From the NCBI GenBank assembly GCA_036005845.1, contig DASYQD010000138.1:1-14945 (forward strand): a DNA stretch of 14,945 nt. The letters run 5' to 3'. Of the stretch, positions 1-5,692 are shown one piece after another. The DNA is from DASYQD01 sp036005845. Lineage in GTDB: Bacteria; Acidobacteriota; Thermoanaerobaculia; Multivoradales; JAIOJS01. Under the pieces are notes generated by a model. It was not told where the DNA came from. It saw only the letters and a program-made list of their open reading frames with translations, and did not search any database. Every line of letters starts with the position of its first letter. The first letter of the stretch is position 1. The position numbers and the translations under genes are program-made.

Positions 1-366
1 GCCGACGGCGTGCCCACCGCGGCGCTGCGGCGGTGTTTCGGCGACGCGTTGCTCATCGGCCGCTCGACGCACACCATCGACGAGGTGGCGCGCGAAGCGC
101 AGAGCGGCGCCGACTACGTCACCTTCGGTCCGGTGTTCGCCTCGCCCGGCAAGGGTGAGCCGGTCGGGCTCGACGCGCTCGCCGCGGCGGCGCGACAGGG
201 CATACCCGTGCTCGCGCTCGGCGGCATCGGCATCGCCGAGCTGCCGCGAGTGGCCGCGGCCGGCGCCGCGGGCGCGGCCGGCATCCGCATCTTCCAGGAC
301 CTCGCGCGGCTGCCGGGGGTGTTGGCCGCCGCACACGAAGCGTTCGGCTTGCCGGTGCCCGCATGA
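1..366 (+). CDS. thiE: Thiamine-phosphate synthase, C-terminal part (5' end outside window)
   Basis: The reading frame is open from base 1 and ends at TGA 364-366, so only the last 121 codons are present. ThiE joins HMP-pyrophosphate to the thiazole phosphate to make thiamine phosphate in the cytosol. What is visible is the second half of a TIM barrel: the GRSTHT segment near the start, then GADYVTFGPVFASPGKG (the phosphate/pyrophosphate-binding FGPVF-(S/T)P-K strand and loop), then PVLALGGIG, the conserved late-barrel GGI motif. The final strand reads AAGIRIFQD rather than the commoner G(V/I)AV(V/I)S ending, so a TenI-like paralogue is a possible alternative. An internal GTG at position 10 should not be taken as the start, because the conserved frame continues upstream. 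The stop overlaps the acpS start in an ATGA, which suggests translational coupling. Confidence 0.85.
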   Translation, partial: ADGVPTAALRRCFGDALLIGRSTHTIDEVAREAQSGADYVTFGPVFASPGKGEPVGLDALAAAARQGIPVLALGGIGIAELPRVAAAGAAGAAGIRIFQDLARLPGVLAAAHEAFGLPVPA

Positions 367-755
367 GCGTCGTCGGCATCGGCATCGACCTCGTCGAAGT
401 AGCGCGCATCTCGCGCCTCCTCGAACGCCACGGCGAGCGCGCCGTCCACCGCATCTGCAACGAGGGCGAGGCCGACCTCGGTCGCGCCGTCCTCGACCAG
501 CACCTCGCCGGCCTCTTCGCCGCCAAGGAGGCGGTGCTCAAAGCCCTCGGCACCGGCTGGGCGCAAGGCACCGCCTTCCGCCAGGTCGAAGTCGTGCGCG
601 GCGCCGGCGGCGCACCGAGCGTGCGCCTCCACGACGTCGCCGCCGCGCGCGCCGCCGCCCTCGGCGTCACCCGCATCCACCTCTCCATCACCCACGACGG
701 CGGCCACGCCGCCGCCGTCGCCGTCCTCGAAAGCGGCGGCGGCGACGAGCGCTAG
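363..755 (+). CDS. acpS: Holo-[acyl-carrier-protein] synthase
   Basis: This protein of 130 residues matches the normal length of AcpS, which moves 4'-phosphopantetheine from CoA to the serine of acyl carrier protein and so activates fatty-acid synthesis. The family motifs are present: GIGIDLVEVARI at the N-terminus with the Mg-binding Asp at residue 9, and FAAKEAVLKALGTG with the metal-binding Glu at residue 56. The C-terminal strand HLSITHDGGHAAAVAV is also typical. The ATG overlaps the thiE stop by 4 nt (ATGA), so the start is well supported and the two are probably co-translated. Functionally, thiE and acpS are unrelated cofactor enzymes, so their pairing tells little about pathway. The next gene, lspA, begins 44 nt downstream and may have its own promoter. 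Confidence 0.95.
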   Translation: MSVVGIGIDLVEVARISRLLERHGERAVHRICNEGEADLGRAVLDQHLAGLFAAKEAVLKALGTGWAQGTAFRQVEVVRGAGGAPSVRLHDVAAARAAALGVTRIHLSITHDGGHAAAVAVLESGGGDER

Positions 756-783
756 GAGTCCCGCGAAGCGCCGAGCGGTCCTG

Positions 784-789
784 TAAGAT
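784..789 (+). promoter_or_regulatory. Possible -10 box just upstream of lspA
   Basis: TAAGAT (4 of 6 matches to TATAAT) ends 10 nt before the lspA ATG. A start site 6-8 nt downstream would leave a leader of only about 2-4 nt. No purine-rich Shine-Dalgarno lies just before the ATG, which fits a leaderless or near-leaderless transcript. I see no clear -35 hexamer, so the call is tentative. Confidence 0.35.
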
Positions 790-799
790 TCCGCTCGCC

Positions 800-1366
800 A
801 TGGACGAGGTGCAGGCAGCGCCCGCGGTCGTGCCGGGCGGCGAGGTGGGCGCCGATTGGCGGCAGAAGGCCGGGTTCCTCCTCGTCGCCCTGGCGGTGCT
901 GGCGTTCGACCAGTGGACGAAGTGGCTGGTGGAGGTGCACCTGCCGCACCTGTCGAGCGTGCGGGTGATCCCCGGCTTCCTCAACTTCACCCACGTGCGC
1001 AACACCGGCGTGGCGTTCGGGCTCTTCGCCGCCGGCCGCGGCGGCGACGTGCACGCGCTGGCGCTGTCGCTCGTCGGCGCGCTGGCGCTCGCCGTCGTGC
1101 TCGTCTACTTCTGGCGCACTCCGGCGCGCGACCAGCTGCTGCTGGTGGCGCTGGCGCTGGTGCTCGGCGGCGCCATCGGCAACCTCACCGACCGCGTCGC
1201 CGGCGGCGCCGTCACCGACTTCATCGACGTCTACGTGGGCAGCTACCACTGGCACACGTTCAACGTCGCCGACAGCGCCATCACCATCGGCCTGCTGCTC
1301 ATGGCCTGGGACGCGCTGCGTCCACGCGCCTCGCGGCGGCAGCAGCCGGTCGCCGAAGCGGGCTGA
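800..1366 (+). CDS. lspA: Lipoprotein signal peptidase (signal peptidase II)
   Basis: LspA is the inner-membrane aspartic protease that cleaves prolipoprotein signal peptides before the lipidated cysteine. The protein has 188 residues if it starts at the ATG at 800; an upstream extension of the same frame crosses acpS and is not credible. Four hydrophobic segments are visible, at about residues 24-37, 85-104, 112-127 and 160-171. Conserved boxes are FDQWTK (D37), NFTHVRNTGVAFG (62-74), GAIGNLTDR (124-132), VTDFID with likely catalytic D140, and FNVADSAI with likely catalytic D158. The N-terminal 20 residues are a polar extension. LspA followed by an RluD-type pseudouridine synthase is a widely conserved gene order. 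At least one candidate substrate, the lipobox glutaminyl cyclase, lies in this same window. Confidence 0.95.
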   Translation: MDEVQAAPAVVPGGEVGADWRQKAGFLLVALAVLAFDQWTKWLVEVHLPHLSSVRVIPGFLNFTHVRNTGVAFGLFAAGRGGDVHALALSLVGALALAVVLVYFWRTPARDQLLLVALALVLGGAIGNLTDRVAGGAVTDFIDVYVGSYHWHTFNVADSAITIGLLLMAWDALRPRASRRQQPVAEAG

Positions 1367-1422
1367 TGCGTCGCGCCGCCGGCGCGTCACTGTCGATCGC
1401 GCCGCCGCGCGCGAACGCTCCC

Positions 1423-1509
1423 ATCACTGAGCGCCTGCGCGTGCCGCCACGAGCCGGCTCGAGCGATGACTGAGCACCTCCTCGTGCCGCCCGAAGCGGC
1501 CGGCGAGCG
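1423..1509 (+). repeat. Imperfect tandem duplication over the pseudouridine synthase start
   Basis: About 43 nt ending just before the ATG at 1466 resemble the first 44 nt of the gene itself. Both copies begin AT(C/G)ACTGAGC and continue to GTGCCGCC; 22 of the first 26 bases match without gaps. The upstream copy has ATC where the gene has ATG, so it cannot start translation the same way. Beyond base 26 the match needs small gaps but ends in a shared GAGCG. Confidence 0.5.
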
Positions 1510-2431
1510 CCTCGACCGCTTCCTGTCGCAACACCTGGACGTTCCGCGCAACCAGCTCCAACGCTGGATCGACGCCGGCCGCGTGCGTATCGACGGCGTC
1601 CCGGCGAAGCCAGCTCACCGGCTACTCGTCGGGGCCGAAGTCGCCTGGGACGCGCCGCCGCCGCCCGCCGACGATCGCGTCGCCCCGGAAGAAGGCGAGC
1701 TCGCGGTGCTCTACGAAGACGACGCCCTCATCGCCGTCGACAAGCCCGCCGGCCTCACCGTGCACCCCGGCGCCGGTCGCGCCACCGGCACGCTCGTTCA
1801 TCGCCTCGTCGCGCGCTACCCCGAGATCGCCGGCGTCGGCGGTCCCGGCCGCCCGGGAATCGTCCACCGCCTCGACCGCGGCACCAGCGGCGTCATGGTG
1901 ATCGCCCGCACGTCCACCGCCTACCACCACCTCGCCCGCGCCTTCGCCGCTCGCCAGGTCGACAAGCGCTACCTCGCCATCTGCCACGGCATCTTGCGCG
2001 CGCCCCGCGAGATCGACGCCGCCATCGCCCGCCACCCCACGCGTCGCCAGGAGATGACCGTCCGCGCCGGCGGCCGGCCCGCGCGCTCACGCGTGCGGCC
2101 ACTGGCCACCACACCGCCTGCCTCACTCGTCGAAGTCGAGCTCCTCACCGGCCGCACCCACCAGGTGCGCGTCCACCTCAAGAGTCTCAACCACCCACTC
2201 GTCGGCGACCCCGTCTACGGCGAAGCGCGTTGGAAGGCCGCCACCGGCTCCGCTCGCGCCGCCTTACGCGACTTCCCACGCCCGGCGCTCCACGCTTGGC
2301 GCCTTTCCTTCACGCACCCCACCGACGATCGCCGAGTCAAGCTCGAATCTTCGCCACCCACCGACCTCCGCGAGCTCTGGCGAGCGGTGGCAAATCAAGA
2401 GCTCGATTCGCTCTTGCCTTCGAATCCGTAG
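1466..2431 (+). CDS. RluA/RluD-family 23S rRNA pseudouridine synthase
   Basis: The protein has 321 residues, typical of the RluD subfamily, which isomerises uridines in 23S rRNA (helix 69 for RluD proper). The N-terminus carries an S4-like RNA-binding domain (about residues 14-60, with ERLDRFL and RVRIDGV). The catalytic domain follows from about residue 78: AVDKPAGLTVHPG at 90-102, the signature HRLDRGTSG at 134-142 with catalytic Asp 137, then RQVDKRYLAI, the LLTGRTHQVRVHL strand, and HPLVGDPVYG. The C-terminal PALHAWRLSFTHP block is also typical. The ATG at 1466 lies 99 nt after lspA with only a weak GAGC before it, and the gap carries a degenerate copy of the gene's own 5' end. Whether it is RluD itself or a paralogue cannot be decided from sequence, so no symbol is given. 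Confidence 0.92.
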   Translation: MTEHLLVPPEAAGERLDRFLSQHLDVPRNQLQRWIDAGRVRIDGVPAKPAHRLLVGAEVAWDAPPPPADDRVAPEEGELAVLYEDDALIAVDKPAGLTVHPGAGRATGTLVHRLVARYPEIAGVGGPGRPGIVHRLDRGTSGVMVIARTSTAYHHLARAFAARQVDKRYLAICHGILRAPREIDAAIARHPTRRQEMTVRAGGRPARSRVRPLATTPPASLVEVELLTGRTHQVRVHLKSLNHPLVGDPVYGEARWKAATGSARAALRDFPRPALHAWRLSFTHPTDDRRVKLESSPPTDLRELWRAVANQELDSLLPSNP

Positions 2432-2435
2432 CAAC

Positions 2436-2569
2436 GTTCGCTGGCAGAAGCCACGACGTGGGGCGCGCCGGGGGGAGGGCTCCCAGCCGCGCGCAGCGAA
2501 GCGAGCACGGATGGGATACCCACCGGCAGGCGGGGCCCCACGTCGGGCCTCCCTCGCCGACCAGCGAAC
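2436..2569. repeat. Long imperfect palindrome between convergent genes
   Basis: The gap between the pseudouridine synthase and ald holds two nested inverted pairs. GTTCGCTGG (2436-2444) pairs with CCAGCGAAC (2561-2569), and CGACGTGGGGC (2454-2464) pairs with GCCCCACGTCG (2535-2545). Their centres differ by only 3 nt. A small TGGG-ATA-CCCA stem sits inside at 2512-2522. It could terminate transcription from both sides or be a dispersed palindromic repeat; there is no clear T-run. Confidence 0.65.
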
Positions 2570-2590
2570 CTCTCTTCTCCGGCTCCCCGC

Positions 2591-3709
2591 TCAGCGACCG
2601 AGCACTTGCTCGAGCGGCGTGAACGGCCGCGATTGCGATTCCGCGACCGGCGCGCAGACGATGTGCCCCTTGTAAGTGTTCACGCCGTTGGCGAGGTCCG
2701 CGTCCTCGCGCACCGCCCGCTCGACGCCCTTGTCGGCGAGCTGCAACGTGTAGCGCACCGTCGCGTTGTTCAACGCAAACGTCGAAGTGCGCGGCACGGC
2801 GCCCGGCATGTTCGCTACGCAGTAGTGCACGACGCCGTCGACCGTGTACACCGGATCCGAGTGCGTCGTCGCGTGCGTCGTCTCGAAGCAGCCGCCCTGG
2901 TCGACGGCGACGTCCACCGCCACCGCGCCCGCCTTCATCTGCCCGATCATCTCGCGCGTCACCAGCTTCGGCGCCGAAGCGCCGGGGATGAGCACCGCGC
3001 CGATGACGATGTCGGCGCGCGAGCACGCCGCCTGCAGGTTGTAGGCGTTGGACGCCAGCGTCGTGATGCTGCCGTGGAAGATGTCGTCGAGGAACCGCAT
3101 GCGGTCGCCGTTGGTCTCGAGGATCGTCACCCGCGCGCCCATGCCGAGCGCCACCTTCGCCGAGTTGAGGCCGACGATGCCGCCGCCGATGATCACCACG
3201 TCGCCCGGCGGCACGCCCGGGACGCCGGAGAGCAGCGTGCCGCGCCCGCCGTACGGCCGCTGCAGGTAGTAGGCGCCGACGAGCGGCGCCATCCGCCCCG
3301 CCACTTCGGACATCGGGGTGAGCAGCGGCAGTCCGCCGCGGCGGTCGGTGATCGTCTCGTAGGCGACGCCGGCGACGTTGCGCCGCAACAGCGCGTCGGT
3401 GAGCTCGGGGAGCGGCGCCAGGTGCAGGTAGGTGTAGAGCACCTGGCCGGGCTGCATGCGGTCGTACTCGACGGGCAGCGGCTCCTTGACCTTGACGATC
3501 ATCTCGGCCGTCTGCCACACCTCGTCGGCGGTGGGCAGCAGCGTGGCGCCGGCCTCGGTGTACTCGTCGTCCTGGATGCCGCTGCCGAGCCCGGCGCCCT
3601 GCTCCACCACCACCGAGTGGCCGCGCTTGACCAGCTCGTGCACCACCGCGGGGATCAGCCCGACGCGGTACTCGTGGTTCTTGATCTCCTTGGGGACGCC
3701 GACCTTCAC
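2591..3709 (-). CDS. ald: Alanine dehydrogenase
   Basis: This NAD-dependent enzyme interconverts L-alanine with pyruvate and ammonia. The 372-residue length is the family norm. It opens with VGVPKEIKNHEYRVG, in which R15 binds substrate. K75 in VKVKEP, H96 in YTYLHLA and D270 in DVAVDQGG fall where the substrate-binding and catalytic residues sit in well-studied bacterial Ald proteins. The NAD-binding Rossmann loop is IGGGIVG at about 174-180, and METHIONINE-containing RTSTFALNNAT near the C-terminus is typical. Translation starts at GTG 3709, preceded by a strong GGAGG; this GTG overlaps the bactofilin TGA by 4 nt. A longer overlapping frame on the same strand is a shadow without family motifs. 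Pairing with a bactofilin and a tRNA-Gly suggests shared transcription rather than shared pathway. Confidence 0.96.
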   Translation of the reverse strand: MKVGVPKEIKNHEYRVGLIPAVVHELVKRGHSVVVEQGAGLGSGIQDDEYTEAGATLLPTADEVWQTAEMIVKVKEPLPVEYDRMQPGQVLYTYLHLAPLPELTDALLRRNVAGVAYETITDRRGGLPLLTPMSEVAGRMAPLVGAYYLQRPYGGRGTLLSGVPGVPPGDVVIIGGGIVGLNSAKVALGMGARVTILETNGDRMRFLDDIFHGSITTLASNAYNLQAACSRADIVIGAVLIPGASAPKLVTREMIGQMKAGAVAVDVAVDQGGCFETTHATTHSDPVYTVDGVVHYCVANMPGAVPRTSTFALNNATVRYTLQLADKGVERAVREDADLANGVNTYKGHIVCAPVAESQSRPFTPLEQVLGR

Positions 3710-4209
3710 GCGGGGCCCTCCTGCTTCGGCGCCGCGCCGACGGGCGCGACGCCGCCCGCCTTGGCGGCCGCCGGCTTGCCCGTCATCTCCACCTTGCCCT
3801 TGAAGAAGGCGCCCTCGGCGAGCACCACGCGCGGCGCCGCCACGTCGCCTTCGAGCCGGCCGGTGGGCAGGATCTCCACCTTCTCGAGCCCCTGCACGTT
3901 GCCGACGACGCGGCCGCCGATGCGCACGCTCTTGGCGACGATGTCGCCCTGCACCTTGCCCTCGGCGCCGATGGTGACGTTGCTGTCGAGATGCACCTGG
4001 CCTTCGAGCTCGCCGTCGACGACGAGGTCGCTGTTGCCGTTGACCTGGCCGGTGATCTTGGCGCCCGGCGCGATGTGCGTGGTGCCGGCCGCGGCGGCGC
4101 TCGCCGGGTTGGGCCGGCGCTCAGGCGCGGGCGAAGGCGGCGTGTGCGTGGTGGCAGGGCCGGCGCCGGCCGGCCGCGGGTCGTCGGTCTCGCGGCGGAA
4201 GATGGACAT
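3706..4209 (-). CDS. Bactofilin (polymer-forming cytoskeletal protein)
   Basis: The protein has 167 residues. A central beta-helical bactofilin domain (DUF583 type, about residues 44-142) is seen as regular short strands with glycines: GAKITGQVNGNSDLVVDGE, then EGQVHLDSNVTIGAEGKVQGDI and GGRVVGNVQGLEKVEI. Flanking tails are disordered, rich in Pro, Ala and Thr before the domain and Ala, Gly and Lys after it, as is usual. Bactofilins self-assemble without nucleotide into filaments that position cell-wall and polarity proteins. The ATG at 4209 has GGAG upstream. The gene lies 39 nt downstream of a tRNA-Gly on the same strand with no hairpin between them, and its TGA overlaps the ald start. I cannot tell which cellular process it serves here, since no wall enzyme is adjacent. 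Confidence 0.92.
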   Translation of the reverse strand: MSIFRRETDDPRPAGAGPATTHTPPSPAPERRPNPASAAAAGTTHIAPGAKITGQVNGNSDLVVDGELEGQVHLDSNVTIGAEGKVQGDIVAKSVRIGGRVVGNVQGLEKVEILPTGRLEGDVAAPRVVLAEGAFFKGKVEMTGKPAAAKAGGVAPVGAAPKQEGPA

Positions 4210-4248
4210 GCGCTGCTCCGTTCAGGAAAGGTGGCTCGGCAGATGGAA

Positions 4249-4324
<76 letters not shown>

Positions 4325-4361
4325 CCGCACTGATGACACGTCGTACCGTACGCCGCGCCGC

Positions 4362-4391
4362 AATGTAGCCGATGCCCGTCGAAGGGGTCAA
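4362..4391 (-). promoter_or_regulatory. Sigma70-type promoter for tRNA-Gly/bactofilin/ald
   Basis: On the minus strand TTGACC (4391-4386) and TACATT (4367-4362) are separated by 18 nt. They match the consensus hexamers at 5/6 and 4/6. The start would be near 4355, about 30 nt before the mature tRNA 5' end. It is the best full promoter I see in the window. Confidence 0.65.
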
Positions 4392-4428
4392 GGCGGTGAC
4401 GAATGGCTTCGGTGCCCCGCGGCGCAGG

Positions 4429-4434
4429 TATACT
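4429..4434 (+). promoter_or_regulatory. -10 box for the 87-residue protein gene
   Basis: TATACT (5 of 6) ends 9 nt before the ATG at 4444, so transcription would begin at about 4441 and the mRNA would be almost leaderless. No Shine-Dalgarno fits between. No good -35 is present at the usual spacing. It lies back to back with the tRNA promoter. Confidence 0.5.
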
Positions 4435-4443
4435 GGCGGCATC

Positions 4444-4707
4444 ATGTACGAAGGCGGTGCGGGGTCGCTCTACTTCTTCCCCACCGACAAGGTGAGCGAC
4501 GAGCAGGCGCGCCGTTGGCTGCGCGAAGGCCCGCCGCAGAAACGCCTGTGGGTGATCTCGTGCCTGCTGCGCTACGCGCAGTGGAACGACATCTGGACCT
4601 ACGTCACGCGCGAGGAAGTTCGCGACTGCTTCGCCGAGCTCGACCTGACGCCGAACCTGCGCGCGGCGTGGGGACGGATGTTGAAGGTCGAGGCGCCCGT
4701 CGGCTAG
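4444..4707 (+). CDS. Unidentified small protein, 87 residues
   Basis: I do not recognise the family. The sequence is a normal-looking soluble protein: SLYFFPTDKVSDEQARRWLREG at the start, then a run of predicted helices (RLWVISCLLRYAQWNDIWTYV) and an acidic stretch EEVRDCFAELDL, ending in RMLKVEAPVG. It is rich in Trp and Arg, has two cysteines, and has no signal peptide or obvious membrane span. The ATG at 4444 is chosen because a TATACT -10 box lies 9 nt upstream, which excludes the in-frame extension to 4372. The gene is a lone plus-strand unit between the tRNA promoter and a convergent protease operon, with a hairpin after its stop. High GC at third codon positions is consistent with real coding. 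No function is proposed. Confidence 0.65.
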   Translation: MYEGGAGSLYFFPTDKVSDEQARRWLREGPPQKRLWVISCLLRYAQWNDIWTYVTREEVRDCFAELDLTPNLRAAWGRMLKVEAPVG

Positions 4708-4731
4708 GTCTATTTCACCCCTGACCCCCCG

Positions 4732-4770
4732 GCCCCCTGCCCTGCGGGTGCAGGGGGCGCCCCCACCCGC
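4732..4770. terminator. GC-rich hairpin between convergent genes
   Basis: Two mutually exclusive stems can form. GCCCCCTGC (4732-4740) pairs with GCAGGGGGC (4750-4758) across a 9-nt loop. Alternatively GCGGGTG (4744-4750) pairs with CACCCGC (4764-4770) around a GGGGGCGCCCCC palindrome. It sits between two convergent stop codons (4707 and 4790) and could end both transcripts, but lacks a U-tract. Confidence 0.5.
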
Positions 4771-4789
4771 ACCTCGCCCGCGGCAACCG

Positions 4790-5692
4790 CTACGGTTTCG
4801 CTGCGGCGCGCTGCTGCAGCAGCTCTTTCGCGCGATCGCCGGCGAGCTTGACGAGCGAGGCGACGCGCTCGCCCGGGAGCACGAAGACGCCCAGCGGCCC
4901 TTCGCCGGTGGCGCCGAAGGCGCCGCCGATCATCTGCCCCACGGTCGGGCTGCCGGCGGCGCTGTCGGTCTCCGAACCGCGCGTCACCACGGTGGTCAGC
5001 GCACCGACCGGGGTCCCCGTCTTGTCGAACACCGGCAGGCCGAAGGCGGAGAGGTCGCCGTCGACGATGAACGCCTCGCGCGGCTTCTTGAGCAGCCCGC
5101 CGACGCGTGCCGTCTGCAGCCGCGGCGCGTGATCGAAGCCGCGGCCGAGCCGTGACACGGCGAGCAGCGGGTCGCCCACGTCCGGCCGCGCCGCGTGAGC
5201 GAAGTCGACGAACGGCAGCGGCTGCGCCGGCGGCCGCTCGAGCTGCAGGAACGCCAGGTCGAGCGCCGAGTCGGTGGCGGCGAGCAGCGCCGGCACCTCA
5301 CCCTCGGGCAGCATGACGGTGAACGAGCGCGGCACCACCTGGATGCCCATGCCCTCGCTGCGGCCGGCGCTCTCCATCATCTCGGTCATGCGCGCCGAGG
5401 AGATGTGCGAGTTCCAGATCATCACCAAGCCGTCGGGCGAGACGACGGCGCCGAGCACGTCGAGGCGCGAGTCCTCGGCCTCGCCCTGGCCGCCGAGGTT
5501 GAGGCGGGTCTCGAGCACCGCCTCGACGCGGACGATGGCGGGCGCGTAGCGGGCGAGGACGTCGGCGGCGGCGTCGGCTGCCGGGGCAGCGGCGGGCGCT
5601 GCCGTTGCGCCGCGCGGCGCGGCCATCGCAGCAGCGAGGCAGAGTGCGATGGCGGCGCCGCGCATCGTCCGCCGTAGCCAGATCGCGCTCAT
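4790..5692 (-). CDS. Secreted trypsin-fold protein lacking the catalytic serine (HtrA-like pseudoprotease)
   Basis: The protein has 300 residues, with a signal peptide (hydrophobic stretch 12-25, alanine-rich after it). The body resembles an HtrA protease domain without PDZ repeats. GAVVSPDGLVMIWNSHIS (81-98) matches the strand and loop around the catalytic His, here H96. ALDLAFLQLE (143-152) matches the catalytic Asp, D145. Where active members have GNSGGPL, this one reads SAFGLPV (215-221), placing Phe 217 at the serine position. The fold is therefore kept but peptidase activity is unlikely. Its ATG overlaps the stop of the active HtrA-like gene upstream (ATGA), so the two are coupled. An internal Met 10 is an alternative start. 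A binding, chaperone or regulatory role towards the neighbouring protease is inference. Confidence 0.75.
   Translation of the reverse strand: MSAIWLRRTMRGAAIALCLAAAMAAPRGATAAPAAAPAADAAADVLARYAPAIVRVEAVLETRLNLGGQGEAEDSRLDVLGAVVSPDGLVMIWNSHISSARMTEMMESAGRSEGMGIQVVPRSFTVMLPEGEVPALLAATDSALDLAFLQLERPPAQPLPFVDFAHAARPDVGDPLLAVSRLGRGFDHAPRLQTARVGGLLKKPREAFIVDGDLSAFGLPVFDKTGTPVGALTTVVTRGSETDSAAGSPTVGQMIGGAFGATGEGPLGVFVLPGERVASLVKLAGDRAKELLQQRAAAKP

Noticed and set aside
155..799. Upstream extension of lspA through thiE and acpS
   Set aside because: The extension is Arg/Pro-rich in a shadow frame of acpS; the ATG at 800 gives the normal LspA length.
4790..5692. Frameshifted or decayed protease gene
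   Set aside because: The frame is intact for 300 codons with a signal peptide and conserved His/Asp blocks; only the nucleophile motif differs, which points to a stable pseudoprotease and not recent decay.
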